Below, in pieces: positions 28,103 through 36,465 of a DNA stretch of 64,000 nucleotides (its first letter is position 1; the number at the start of each line of letters is the position of its first letter). The stretch lies in the NCBI RefSeq assembly GCF_039503195.1, contig NZ_JBCJKP010000001.1, forward strand, positions 6,200,001 to 6,264,000. The letters run 5' to 3'. Below the pieces are notes generated by a model, which saw nothing but the letters and a program-made list of their open reading frames with translations, had not been told where the DNA came from and made no database searches. The position numbers and the translations under genes were made by a program. This DNA comes from Streptomyces mirabilis (GTDB taxonomy: Bacteria > Actinomycetota > Actinomycetes > Streptomycetales > Streptomycetaceae).

Positions 28103-29356
28103 GTGTCTGACAAGCAGCCCGAAGGGGCGGGGGAGTCCGGGGAGTTCAAGCAACCCTCCGTCCCCGACGACGTGTGGGAGCGGTTCGCCCGCGACACCGA
28201 ACGTGACATCCGCAGTTCGGCGCCGAAGGAGCCGTCCGCCCGGGCACGCATGGTGACCGAACGGCTCCGGCAGAAGGACGCCAAGGGCGCCCAGCCCGAG
28301 GGGTGGCGAACGGGTCCGGCCTGGCGGGAGATGGACGGGCGCGCGGCCCGGCGGCGCCGGCTGTGGGCGATCCTCGGCGTGCCCGTCGCGATCGCCGTGG
28401 CGCTGGTGGCGGTCAAGCCGTCGCTGCTGCCCGGCGACCCCTTCGGCACGTCGTCCGATGCGTCGTCCGATGCGTCGTCCGATACGCCGTCCGGGGGCGC
28501 GTCCGCCGCCGCGCTGCCCGCCGAGACCGCGTCTCCGACCGCCGCTCCCTCCAGCGCCGCGCCCGGCACGCCCACCCTCGACAGGCCGTTCGCCGGCTCG
28601 CCCGCCGAGCGCTGGGCCGACGGCGCCGCCGCCATCGTCGTACCGAAGGCGACGTCGGTCGGTACGTTCACGAGCGCGCAGGTGGCCGCGGCCCTGAAGC
28701 GGGCGAAGACCCTGCTCGTCGGCGCGAACCTGGCCCCGGGGACCCTGCGGGGCGAGCGCCCCGAGAGCGCGCTCGCCGTCCTCGACCCGAAGCAGCCCCG
28801 CATGCTCGACGACGTGAACAGCTGGCTGCGCGCGCCGGGCAAGAAGCACGATCCGCTGATGCTCTTCAGCCGGTTCGATCCGGCCGAGGTGCGGCCGGCC
28901 GGGGATGTGGTCAAGGTTCGTGGCCGGACGACGTTCAAGGCGGGCGCACACGCGTCCGTCGCCATCCACATGGACTACACCTTCGTCTACCCCCTGATCC
29001 AGGCATCGAAGGCATCGAAGGCGCCGGGGACGACGGAGACGTCGGGGGCGCCGACCGAGGGTTCCGGCGGGGGCTCGACCGAGGTGGCCCGCACCATCGT
29101 GCGCCGCGTCCTCGACCTCGAACTCCTCGACCCGCGGAAGTACCAGGCCACTCCCGGCAAGCTGTCGATCACCCGGTACGACCAGGACCTCGGCAACACC
29201 GCCTGCGACGTCCACGACGGTTTCCTGCACCCCCAGTTCGACTCGGCCGCCCCGACCGGCGCGCCTCCGACGGGGCCCACGACCGACCCGTACGACCGCA
29301 GCCGGGACATCGAGCACTCCGGCACGGAGACGTGCGGCACGGTGTCCCGCACCTGA
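28103..29356 (+). CDS. Single-pass membrane protein with large exported domain
   Basis: 417 residues from GTG 28103; the ribosome-binding site is poor and the start uncertain. The first ~95 residues are cytoplasmic and charged (VPDDVWERFARDTERDIRSS), then a transmembrane helix near 96-115 (LWAILGVPVAIAVALVAV), an Ser/Ala/Thr-rich linker with tandem SSDA repeats (from a 12-bp DNA repeat at about 28450-28485), and an exported domain of about 230 residues (FAGSPAERWADGAAAIVVP ... VAAALKRAKTLLVGANL ... CDVHDGFLHPQFD). I recognise similar proteins in other streptomycetes but no function. Confidence 0.78.
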   Translation: MSDKQPEGAGESGEFKQPSVPDDVWERFARDTERDIRSSAPKEPSARARMVTERLRQKDAKGAQPEGWRTGPAWREMDGRAARRRRLWAILGVPVAIAVALVAVKPSLLPGDPFGTSSDASSDASSDTPSGGASAAALPAETASPTAAPSSAAPGTPTLDRPFAGSPAERWADGAAAIVVPKATSVGTFTSAQVAAALKRAKTLLVGANLAPGTLRGERPESALAVLDPKQPRMLDDVNSWLRAPGKKHDPLMLFSRFDPAEVRPAGDVVKVRGRTTFKAGAHASVAIHMDYTFVYPLIQASKASKAPGTTETSGAPTEGSGGGSTEVARTIVRRVLDLELLDPRKYQATPGKLSITRYDQDLGNTACDVHDGFLHPQFDSAAPTGAPPTGPTTDPYDRSRDIEHSGTETCGTVSRT

Positions 29357-29391
29357 CGGGATCCGACGGGGATGGGATCCGAAGGGCGCGC

Positions 29392-29429
29392 GAAGGGCCC
29401 CGCGGGACGGAGACCGCGGGGCCCTTCTT
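29392..29429 (+). terminator. Terminator after 28103-29356
   Basis: A 14-bp perfect stem (GAAGGGCCCCGCGG with CCGCGGGGCCCTTC) with an 8-nt loop and TT after it, 36 bp downstream of the stop. Confidence 0.85.
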
Positions 29430-29878
29430 CGCCAGCACCGACGTCAGGGCAGCGCCGGTGCCTGGGGAGCGGCGCCGGGGGTTGCGCCGCGGGTCTTGGT
29501 ACGGACACGGGGTATGGCTACGGGGGTACGGACACGGGGCACGGGACGTGGGACCGTGGAGCAGGGCGGAAGCCGAAGCCTGGGGGTGTGCCCGGCCCGT
29601 GGAACAGCTTCCGCCGGACGGCCCCGGGCGTCCCCGGAGCCGACCGTTCTCTTGAGTGACCGGGCTGCTGTCCCCTGCCGTCCGGTCACACCCCTGGGAC
29701 GAGGTCCCACGACGTACGGCACGATCCGTACGTCTCATCGCCCCAGTGGAGCCACGCGTGGTTCTTTCGGGCCCGCCCCTGGCTGGCACGGACACCGGGA
29801 CCAACGAAGTCCGCGGCGCCCCGGTCACGCGCCGTACGGGTGAGAGGGCATGCGTACGTGCGTGCGTCGCGTACGGGG
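29430..29878. other. Intergenic region, no convincing gene
   Basis: About 450 bp between a terminator and the convergent chorismate mutase gene. Open frames on both strands give Pro/Arg/Gly-rich sequences without motifs and without proper starts. A 15-bp direct repeat, GGTACGGACACGGGG, occurs at 29498-29512 and 29525-29539. I see no RNA structure that I can name. Confidence 0.5.
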
Positions 29879-30163
29879 TCAGACGCGGCCGCGGCACAGC
29901 TCCAGCAGCGTCATGGCGAGCGAGGTGCCGGGCTTGCCGAGCGCGTCCCTGAAGTGGGCGAGGATCTCCATCTCGCGTGAGAGGTTCACCCGGCGGCCAC
30001 CGGACTCGATCCGGGCCTCCTGGATCACCTTCGACACGGCCATCCGTTCCTGGACGAGGCCGATGATCCGGTCGTCGAGGGCGTCGATGCGTTCACGGGC
30101 GCCGGTGATCACGTCTGCGGCCTCGTCGGTACGGGCGCCGGTCTTGTCGAGTACGTCGGCCAT
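29879..30163 (-). CDS. Chorismate mutase (AroQ fold)
   Basis: 94 residues, a single AroQ-type helical domain: ARERIDALDDRIIGLVQERMAVSKVIQEARIESGGRRVNLSREMEIL. The Arg/Lys/Glu residues that bind chorismate in this fold are present (R in GARERID, R in VQERM, K in SKVI, R in GGRRV). It rearranges chorismate to prephenate, the branch to Phe and Tyr. AGGAG lies 7-8 nt before the start. The leader upstream looks like an attenuator with Phe and Tyr codons, which fits a gene of this branch. Confidence 0.9.
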   Translation of the reverse strand: MADVLDKTGARTDEAADVITGARERIDALDDRIIGLVQERMAVSKVIQEARIESGGRRVNLSREMEILAHFRDALGKPGTSLAMTLLELCRGRV

Positions 30164-30210
30164 GGTGGGCTCCTCTTGGGATGAGGTGCCGCGGATCGGC
30201 AGGACCCGGA

Positions 30211-30342
30211 AACGACAGACGCCCCGGGCCTTGTCGGCCCGGGGCGCCTGGGAAGTCGCTTGTCAGTTGCTCAAGCAGCACGACCATGGCAGCCGGTGGG
30301 CCGGTTGCCATAGGTAAACACGAAGGTCGCCTGCGTGAGCAT
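30211..30342 (-). promoter_or_regulatory. Putative ribosome-mediated attenuator of the chorismate mutase gene
   Basis: On the minus strand the order is: short leader ORF (30342-30271), a hairpin within it (TATGGCAaCCGGcccaCCGGcTGCCAT, 30286-30311), a GC-rich terminator-like hairpin (10-bp stem GCCCCGGGCC/GGCCCGGGGC at 30221-30245) followed by GTCTGTCGTTT, then the AGGAG and ATG of the gene. CGGCCC in the first hairpin can pair with GGGCCG in the terminator stem, giving a possible antiterminator when the ribosome stalls on Phe/Tyr codons. The model is inference from layout; no T-run of full length is present. Confidence 0.6.
30271..30342 (-). CDS. Leader peptide with Phe-Val-Phe-Thr-Tyr
   Basis: A 23-residue ORF from ATG 30342, MLTQATFVFTYGNRPTGCHG and then RAA, ending about 105 nt before the chorismate mutase start. 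Codons 7, 9 and 11 are TTC, TTT and TAT (Phe, Phe, Tyr), the end products of the pathway; TTT and TAT are rare codons in this genome. They sit just before the first strand of a stable hairpin. No strong Shine-Dalgarno sequence is visible, so translation may be leaderless or weak. Confidence 0.6.
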   Translation of the reverse strand: MLTQATFVFTYGNRPTGCHGRAA

Positions 30343-30732
30343 GCAAGCAGTATGCCCACAGGGCCGTGCCACGTCCAAGCGGGTTCGGATCCTGAGACCC
30401 GGACCCGGCTCGTGGAGGGTAGGGCTTCGCCCCACGTCCCCCACCGGCCCGGTCCGTTCGGCCGCGGGCCCGGTGGGGCCGGCCGCGCAGTTCCCCGCGC
30501 CCCTCAAGTGCGCTGGCGCCCATCTTTCAGCCCATCCGGCGTTTGAGGACGAGGCCGTTCAGGCCGATCGGGGGTCCGGGGGCGGAGCCCCTGGCGGGGG
30601 CGAAGGGGCGGAGCCCCTGGGGATGGGTCGGGCAAGGGCGGCGGGGGCGGAGAACCCGGTGCAGGCACGCTCGCGTGGACCCCCGGTAGACTCGATACCC
30701 CACACCCCCTGCTCACCGCCGGAAGGCAAACC
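30343..30732. other. Intergenic region before guaA
   Basis: No gene is convincing in these 390 bp. It contains the intergenic repeat at 30485-30504, a CAGCCCATCCGGCGTTTGAG segment that I know as a frequent Streptomyces intergenic sequence, and a degenerate duplication GGCGGAGCCCCTGG (30592-30605 and 30608-30621 region). The guaA promoter is probably near 30680-30700 (GGTAGACTCGATACC). Confidence 0.5.
30485..30504. repeat. Dispersed intergenic repeat, copy 1
   Basis: GCGCAGTTCCCCGCGCCCCT. Closely related copies occur at 36330-36349 and 52787-52806, each between genes and each preceded by a GGGG-CCG/CTG-TTC type stretch. Confidence 0.7.
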
Positions 30733-32313
30733 GTGCCAGAAGCGTCCCCCGCCGCCCCCGACACCGTCCTGGTCGTCGACTTCGGTGCGCAGTACGCCCA
30801 GCTCATCGCCCGCCGCGTCCGCGAGGCCCGGGTCTACAGCGAGATCGTGCCGAGCACCATGCCGGTCCAGGAGATGCTCGCCAAGAACCCCGCGGCGATC
30901 ATCCTCTCCGGAGGCCCCTCGTCGGTGTACGCCGAGAGCGCCCCCCGCCTCGACCGAGCGATCTTCGAGTCAGGCGTCCCCGTCTTCGGCATGTGCTACG
31001 GCTTCCAGCTGATGGCGACGACCCTCGGCGGCACGGTCGACAACACCGGCGCCCGCGAGTACGGCCGTACGCCCCTGCACGTCTCCAAGTCCGGATCGAC
31101 CCTCTTCGAAGGCACCCCGGACGAGCAGTCGGTGTGGATGTCGCACGGCGACGCGTGCAGCGCCGCCCCCGAGGGCTTCACGGTCACGGCGTCCACGGAC
31201 GTCGTCCCGGTCGCGGCCTTCGAGAACGACGAGAAGAAGCTGTACGGCGTCCAGTACCACCCGGAGGTCATGCACTCCACGCACGGCCAGCAGGTGCTCG
31301 AGCACTTCCTGTACCGCGGCGCGGGCCTCACGCCGAACTGGACGACCGGCAACGTCATCGACGAGCAGGTCGCCCTCATCCGCGAGCAGGTCGGCGACAA
31401 GCGCGCCATCTGCGGTCTCTCCGGCGGCGTGGACTCCGCCGTCGCCGCCGCCCTCGTACAGAAGGCCATCGGCTCCCAGCTGACCTGCGTGTACGTCGAC
31501 CACGGCCTGATGCGCAAGGGCGAGACCGAGCAGGTCGAGAAGGACTTCGTGGCCGCGACCGGCGTACAGCTGAAGGTCGTGGACGCGCAGGAGCGCTTCC
31601 TCACCGCGCTCAAGGGCGTCTCGGACCCCGAGGAGAAGCGGAAGATCATCGGCCGGGAGTTCATCCGGGTCTTCGAGCAGGCCCAGGCGGAGATCATCGC
31701 CGAGGCCGCGGAGGGCGAGGACGTCGCCTTCCTGGTCCAGGGCACGCTCTACCCGGACGTGGTCGAGTCCGGTGGCGGCACCGGCACGGCCAACATCAAG
31801 TCCCACCACAACGTGGGCGGCCTCCCCGAGGACCTCGAGTTCGAGCTCGTCGAGCCGCTGCGCAAGCTGTTCAAGGACGAGGTCCGGATGGTCGGGCAGG
31901 AGCTCGGTCTCCCCGACGAGATCGTCCAGCGCCAGCCCTTCCCGGGCCCGGGCCTCGGCATCCGGATCGTCGGCGAGGTGACGAAGGAGCGGCTCGACCT
32001 GCTCCGCGAGGCCGACGCCATCGCCCGCGAGGAGCTCACGGCGGCCGGCCTGGACCGTGACATCTGGCAGTGCCCGGTGGTCCTGCTCGCGGACGTCCGC
32101 AGCGTGGGCGTCCAGGGCGACGGCCGCACGTACGGCCACCCGATCGTGCTGCGCCCCGTCTCCTCCGAGGACGCGATGACCGCCGACTGGTCCCGCCTCC
32201 CGTACGAGGTCCTCGCCAAGATCTCGACCCGCATCACCAACGAGGTCGCGGACGTCAACCGAGTCGTCCTCGACGTCACGAGCAAGCCCCCGGGCACGAT
32301 CGAGTGGGAGTAG
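30733..32313 (+). CDS. guaA: GMP synthase (glutamine-hydrolysing)
   Basis: 526 residues from GTG 30733 (GGAAGG upstream). Class I glutamine amidotransferase domain, residues ~1-205: nucleophile Cys88 in FGMCYGFQ, His/Glu in YHPEV; then the ATP-pyrophosphatase domain with the P-loop [10 protein letters not shown] near 228 and the C-terminal dimerisation domain ending KPPGTIEWE, the invariant end of the family. It converts XMP to GMP with glutamine and ATP, the step after GuaB (4639). Confidence 0.96.
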   Translation: MPEASPAAPDTVLVVDFGAQYAQLIARRVREARVYSEIVPSTMPVQEMLAKNPAAIILSGGPSSVYAESAPRLDRAIFESGVPVFGMCYGFQLMATTLGGTVDNTGAREYGRTPLHVSKSGSTLFEGTPDEQSVWMSHGDACSAAPEGFTVTASTDVVPVAAFENDEKKLYGVQYHPEVMHSTHGQQVLEHFLYRGAGLTPNWTTGNVIDEQVALIREQVGDKRAICGLSGGVDSAVAAALVQKAIGSQLTCVYVDHGLMRKGETEQVEKDFVAATGVQLKVVDAQERFLTALKGVSDPEEKRKIIGREFIRVFEQAQAEIIAEAAEGEDVAFLVQGTLYPDVVESGGGTGTANIKSHHNVGGLPEDLEFELVEPLRKLFKDEVRMVGQELGLPDEIVQRQPFPGPGLGIRIVGEVTKERLDLLREADAIAREELTAAGLDRDIWQCPVVLLADVRSVGVQGDGRTYGHPIVLRPVSSEDAMTADWSRLPYEVLAKISTRITNEVADVNRVVLDVTSKPPGTIEWE

Positions 32314-32322
32314 TCCCACCCG

Positions 32323-32841
32323 TCAGGTCCGCCTGAGAGTCCGCACCGGCTCTCCGGGCGTCCAGACCTGGACGACCAGATACGTGTCGTCCTCGACGTA
32401 GGTCCGTACGACCTCCGTCAGCTCGGTGCGGAAGAGGTGGAACGGCTCCGGCGGTTCCACCTCTTTCACGTACGCGGCCTTGGCCGCCCCGTCGCCGACC
32501 TCGACGGCCCGTCCACTGATGCGGACGTCCCCGCCCCCCATCGCCGTGCCCGGCCCCGGGTTCGCCTGGAGCGCGAAGCGCGGGTCGCGGCGCAGGTCGA
32601 GTGCCTTGAGCGAGTCCGGCATCATGCCGAGCCACAGCTCGCCGCGCAGGAAACGCACCTCCAGGCCGGTGGTCCGGGGCGAACCGTCCTTGCGGAGGGT
32701 CGCGAGGACGTGGTGCGGGAAGGCCCCGAAACGCTCCTCGACGGACCGGGCGAGTGAGGGTTCGGTGGCGGCGAAGGTGCCCCAGCGCGCGGGGTTCACC
32801 TCTTCGGCAGGGCTTTCGGCAAGGCCGTTGGCAGCGCTCAT
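32323..32841 (-). CDS. Pyridoxamine 5'-phosphate oxidase-fold protein
   Basis: 172 residues from ATG 32841. Split-barrel flavin-binding fold: HVLATLRKDGSPRTTGLEVRFLRGELWLGMMPDSLKALDLRRDPRFAL, the standard beginning of actinobacterial F420/FMN-dependent PNPOx-like proteins, ending TYLVVQVWTPGEPVRTLRR. True PNPOx activity is unlikely; members bind F420, FMN or haem and reduce various compounds. Convergent with guaA, 9 bp between stops. A strong inverted repeat lies 14 nt upstream of the start. The reading frame upstream stays open into the antisense of 33031-33825 (see findings). Confidence 0.85.
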   Translation of the reverse strand: MSAANGLAESPAEEVNPARWGTFAATEPSLARSVEERFGAFPHHVLATLRKDGSPRTTGLEVRFLRGELWLGMMPDSLKALDLRRDPRFALQANPGPGTAMGGGDVRISGRAVEVGDGAAKAAYVKEVEPPEPFHLFRTELTEVVRTYVEDDTYLVVQVWTPGEPVRTLRRT

Positions 32842-32854
32842 ACGGTGAGTGTGG

Positions 32855-32889
32855 CGCCCATACCCGACACCTGCTGTCGGGTATGGGCG
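32855..32889. promoter_or_regulatory. 15-bp inverted repeat upstream of the PNPOx-fold gene
   Basis: CGCCCATACCCGACA and TGTCGGGTATGGGCG form a perfect 15-bp stem with loop CCTGC, 14 nt before the start codon of the minus-strand gene and in the divergent region with the aldolase gene at 33031. It could be an operator or a 5' leader hairpin. Confidence 0.6.
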
Positions 32890-33030
32890 GGCGCTCGGTC
32901 GGCGATCTCGGGCCCCGGCTCCGGCCCTCTCGTAACGGTTGCGCACTCTCTTCACCGAACGGCTCTGTTCTCCTGCACCGACCAGAGGTAACTTCCGCTC
33001 CGTATCGGACACGCCAGTGCTGGAGGACCT

Positions 33031-33825
33031 ATGCAAGGGCCCACGCCGCCCGTGCCCCTGCCCACCGACCAGCTGCAGTTCGCCATGCCGCCGATGTACG
33101 ACTCGTTGGACGACGAGCGACGTCATCGCAAGGAGCGGCTGGCCGGGGCGCTGCGGATCTTCGGGCGGCTCGGCTTCGAGGACGGGGTCTCCGGTCACAT
33201 CACCGCGCGCGACCCGGAGTACAGCGACTGCTTCTGGGTGAACCCCTTCGGGATGCCCTTCAAGCACGTCACCGTGAGCGACCTGGTCATGGCCAACCAG
33301 GACGGGCAGGTGATCGAGGGCCGCTACCACGTCAACCAGGCGGCGTTCACCGTGCACGCGCAGGTCCACGCCGCCCGCCCCGACGTCGTCGCCGTCGCGC
33401 ACTGCCACTCCGTGCACGGCCGCGCCCTGTCCGCCCTCGGTGACCTGCTCGACCCGATCAGCCAGGAGAGCTGCGCCTTCTACGAGGACCACGCGCTGTA
33501 CGACTCGTACACCGGTGTCGCCGTGGACACCGAGGAGGGCCGCCGGATCGCCTCCGCGCTCGGCACCCGCAAGGCGCTCGTGCTGCGCAACCACGGGCTG
33601 CTGACCGTGGGCGACTCGGTGGACGCGGCGGCCTGGTGGTTCCTGTCGATGGAGCGCTCCAGCCAGGTCCAGCTGACCGCACGGGCCGCGGGCCGCCCCC
33701 TCCTCATCGACCACAAGCAGGCGGTCGCGACCCGGGAGCAGCTCGGCGGCGACCTGGTGGCGTGGATCAACTACCAGCCGCTGTGGCAGGACATCAGCCG
33801 CAGCGCACCGGACCTCCTCAGCTGA
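33031..33825 (+). CDS. Class II aldolase/adducin-family protein
   Basis: 264 residues, ATG 33031 (TGGAGGACC upstream). The aldolase_II core runs from about residue 40: GVSGHITARDP, VNPFGMPF, the zinc-ligand cluster AHCHSVHGRALS (about 124-132) and the third ligand in LRNHGLLTVG (about 187). These enzymes cleave or epimerise phospho-sugars (L-fuculose-1-P, L-ribulose-5-P) using Zn2+; many paralogues in actinobacteria have other, unknown substrates. The 3' end overlaps or abuts the convergent DUF4429 gene. Confidence 0.87.
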   Translation: MQGPTPPVPLPTDQLQFAMPPMYDSLDDERRHRKERLAGALRIFGRLGFEDGVSGHITARDPEYSDCFWVNPFGMPFKHVTVSDLVMANQDGQVIEGRYHVNQAAFTVHAQVHAARPDVVAVAHCHSVHGRALSALGDLLDPISQESCAFYEDHALYDSYTGVAVDTEEGRRIASALGTRKALVLRNHGLLTVGDSVDAAAWWFLSMERSSQVQLTARAAGRPLLIDHKQAVATREQLGGDLVAWINYQPLWQDISRSAPDLLS

Positions 33826-34761
33826 GTTCCGGTGCGCGACGGCTGAGAAACCCCGCAGTACCGCCGCCTTGGTCGCCGCGAACTCCTCGTCCGTGAGCAC
33901 CCCGTCGCGATGCAGCTCGCCCAGCTCCCGCAGCCGCCGCAGCAGTACGTCGTGATGGTCGGCCTGGGCCGGTACCGATGCTGCTACCGGTGCCGATCCT
34001 GGTCCCGCCGCGGCGGTGAGCTGCGGCGGCCGGTCGACGTGTTCGTCCGCCCGGAGGGACGGATGCGGCAGCCGGGCGGTCACCGCGGCGGCGACGAGCG
34101 CCGTGAGCAGGTCGCGGCGGGCGCTGCCCCACAGGTCGAGGGCGAACGGATCCTTCTCCGGCGGCAGTTTGGAGAACACGGTCTCGCGCGTCACGAACCG
34201 CAGAAACCCGTCCTCGTAACCGGAATTGGGCAGCCACTCCACCTGCACCAGGTCCCCGACGGCGATGATCCGCGGCCCCGTCGCCCGCTTGACCCGGTCC
34301 GAGGTGTCCGCCCAGTCGATCCGCACCTGCGCGCCGTCGAAGGAGACCGTGCCGTCGCTGGACCGGACGGACACGGGCACGGGCGGCCCCGCGAGGAGGA
34401 AGGCCTTCGCCGGCTCCTTGGGGATCTGGTCCAGGAGCAGGGCGTGCCGGATCTCCTCGGCGACGTACTCGGCGACCCCGGTACGGTCGATGTCGACCGT
34501 CAGCCGGTACGGGTCCGCCGCGTCGGGCAGCCGCCCGCCGGTCGCCTGCAGCAGCGGATCGGCACCCTCACGGAGCCTGAGGCGCAGTCTGCCGCGCTTG
34601 CGTTCGGGTTCGTAGACGATGCCTGAAACCGCCTCCAGGGGAACGGCGATCTCTCCGTACGTCTGCCGGAACAACGGCACGGAGCGATGGAGCCCCGGCG
34701 TGATCCTGACCGTGCTGCCGTCGAAGGCCCAGGTCCCGTCGCGCTGGATGATCTCGGCCAT
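33818..34761 (-). CDS. DUF4429 protein with C-terminal SHOCT-like helix; stop apparently lost by frameshift
   Basis: Starts at ATG 34761 (MAEIIQRDGTWAFDGSTVRI). Two DUF4429 units: residues 1-110 and about 125-215 (VSFDGAQVRIDWADTSDRVKR), then a Pro/Ala linker and a SHOCT-like end (LRRLRELGELHRDGVLTDEEFAATKAAVLRG, about 270-303). The frame of the start has no stop near the domain end; it stays open through the antisense of the aldolase gene as far as 32323. One extra base in the C-run at 33851-33854 would give a short tail FLSRRAPELS ending at TGA 33818, which I take as the ancestral end. Function unknown; members are found near PH-like membrane-binding proteins. Confidence 0.7.
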
Positions 34762-34926
34762 GGGGAAATTCTCGCAGCCGGGTCAACACGGGGTAACCGC
34801 GCTTCACCCACGCTGACCGGACCTGCCCGACGCGGGCACTGTTTCGTGCGGCACAATGCCCTGTCATCGCAAGGCAGTTGCAAGGCTTGCGAGGCAGCTC
34901 TCGGCGCGGGGAAGGCGGCAGCGGGC

Positions 34927-36231
34927 GTGGCGGTGCAGGAGGCGAGACACGGCGCGGAGCGCGGTGGCGGGCTCGGTGCGGGACAGGGGGCGGCGCACAC
35001 GGGCGGCTGCACCTGCGGGGACTGTCCGCACGGGGCGCGCGAGGGGCACCGGCGCGCCGTCGCCGCGTTCCTCGCCAGGCGCGACGAGTTGGCGTCCGGC
35101 CAGGGACTGCCCGCCGCCGTCGCGCACTCGGCGTCCGCGTCCCGGCAGTGGGTTTCCGACGAACTCACCCAGTCCGCCGACCTGGTCGCCGAGCGCGGAC
35201 GCGTCGACGGCGAGGCATGGCTGGGACGCCTGTGGCGACGCACGGCGTACGCGGTGTGGGGGGCCGTTCTGACCCTGCTCATCGTCCAGGCGCTCACGGC
35301 GATCGGCGCGGGCTGGACGGCGGCGCGCACGGCGGGCCTGCTGGCCGCTCTGGTGGTGGCCGCCGGGCTGACGGGCGCGGGCTGTCTGCACCGGGCGCGG
35401 GGCGGGGCACTCGCCCCGGTCGTCGGCGAGGACAACCGCCTCTCCACCTCACGGGCGATGGCCGCCGGCTGGGTCCTGTTCGTCGTCTACGCCGTACTCG
35501 TCCTCGTGGGTCAACTGGCGGCGGCCTCCGCCCACGGCGAGCGCGACGACCTGATCGCCGGACTCGAACTCGCCCGCGGTGCGGGTGTGGTGACCGTCGT
35601 CGCCGTCGTCTGCGCGATCGCGGTGGTGGTACGCCGGGTCGTGGGCCTGCGGGTCCTCGGGCAACGCCTGCAGAAGGTACGCGCGGACCGGCCGCGCGCC
35701 GCCGACCTCCTCACGGACGACTCCGGCCGGGGCAGCTTCGCCGACATCCAGTACGTCGTCATCGGCGCCGTCGCCCTGGTCTTCGCGGCGGTACGGCTCG
35801 CCAGGCGCCCGGAGCAACTGCCCGACCTCCCCTGGGGTCTGGCGCTCCTGGTCCTCGTCTCGGCGGCCACCTACCTCGCCGGGAAGTACGCCGAGGGCGG
35901 CCGCCCCGTCATCCTCTCCGTCGTCCGCTCCCGTGAGGCCGGCGACCTCGACGCGCCGATCCGCACCGGCGACGACATCGAGATCCGGGGCGCCGGTTTC
36001 GTCCCACCCGGCGCCCAGAGCGCGGACCGTCTGTCCCGCATGGTCGTCCGCATCGGCGCGGTGCACGTCCATGTCCCCCTGGTGCCGGTCCCCGGCGGCT
36101 TCAGCAACCCCACGGACGCGGTCCTGACCGTGCCGGTCCCGGTCGACGTGGAACCGGGCCGGGTGGAGGTCCAGGTCGTCACGGCAGCCGGAGTGGAAAC
36201 GAACCGCTGCCTGATCGAGGTGACGGACTGA
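34927..36231 (+). CDS. Multipass membrane protein with C-terminal IPT-like domain
   Basis: 434 residues from GTG 34927 (GGGGAAGG 11 nt upstream). N-terminal soluble part with CxCxxC (GGCTCGDCPHG) that could bind metal, then about seven hydrophobic segments: two in 110-165, two in 182-260 (WVLFVVYAVLVLVGQLAAA; VVTVVAVVCAIAVVVRRVVG), two near 290-330. The last ~100 residues form a soluble beta-rich domain with GDDIEIRGAGFVPPGAQ, resembling an IPT/TIG fold, ending in VVTAAGVETNRCLIEV. I do not recognise a characterised homologue. Confidence 0.75.
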   Translation: MAVQEARHGAERGGGLGAGQGAAHTGGCTCGDCPHGAREGHRRAVAAFLARRDELASGQGLPAAVAHSASASRQWVSDELTQSADLVAERGRVDGEAWLGRLWRRTAYAVWGAVLTLLIVQALTAIGAGWTAARTAGLLAALVVAAGLTGAGCLHRARGGALAPVVGEDNRLSTSRAMAAGWVLFVVYAVLVLVGQLAAASAHGERDDLIAGLELARGAGVVTVVAVVCAIAVVVRRVVGLRVLGQRLQKVRADRPRAADLLTDDSGRGSFADIQYVVIGAVALVFAAVRLARRPEQLPDLPWGLALLVLVSAATYLAGKYAEGGRPVILSVVRSREAGDLDAPIRTGDDIEIRGAGFVPPGAQSADRLSRMVVRIGAVHVHVPLVPVPGGFSNPTDAVLTVPVPVDVEPGRVEVQVVTAAGVETNRCLIEVTD

Positions 36232-36241
36232 GCTCCGCGGC

Positions 36242-36307
36242 TGCGGGCGGGGGCCTCACCGGAGTAAGTTCGAATGCGGGCGGGTGGGCTCACCGGAGTC
36301 GTTCGAC
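36242..36307. repeat. Imperfect 33-bp tandem duplication
   Basis: Two copies of a unit TGCGGGCGGGnGnnCTCACCGGAGTnnGTTCGA, at 36242-36274 and 36275-36307, with part of a third (GCGGGCCGGTGGGGGCC) after. Intergenic between 36231 and 36466. Confidence 0.7.
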
Positions 36308-36329
36308 CGCGGGCCGGTGGGGGCCGTTC

Positions 36330-36349
36330 GCGCAGTTCTCCGCGCCTCT
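36330..36349. repeat. Dispersed intergenic repeat, copy 2
   Basis: GCGCAGTTCTCCGCGCCTCT, two mismatches to copy 1 at 30485; continues into a GGGGGCGCGCCC hairpin-like sequence. Confidence 0.65.
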
Positions 36350-36465
36350 TGGGGGCGCGCCCGCGCCATCGAAAAAACTGGCCCCGAGCGTTGAGCGGGA
36401 GCCCGCTCTCGTACGTATGGTCTGTTGAGGGGTCAACGGCACGTGGCGAGAGGCGGCGGAGAGCG

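Noticed and set aside
29444..29952. Several open frames of 90-115 residues between the exported protein and chorismate mutase genes
   Set aside because: Composition of random GC-rich DNA, no starts with ribosome-binding sites, and overlapping on both strands.
30255..30275. A TTGTCAGT sequence at about 30260 as another damage promoter
   Set aside because: It reads TTGTCAGTTGC without TAnnnT at the right spacing and lies inside the antisense of the attenuator leader.
32323..34761. Calling the 812-residue DUF4429-PNPOx frame a true fusion protein
   Set aside because: Its middle third is antisense to a well-formed aldolase gene and not protein-like; two separate genes with a lost stop are more likely.
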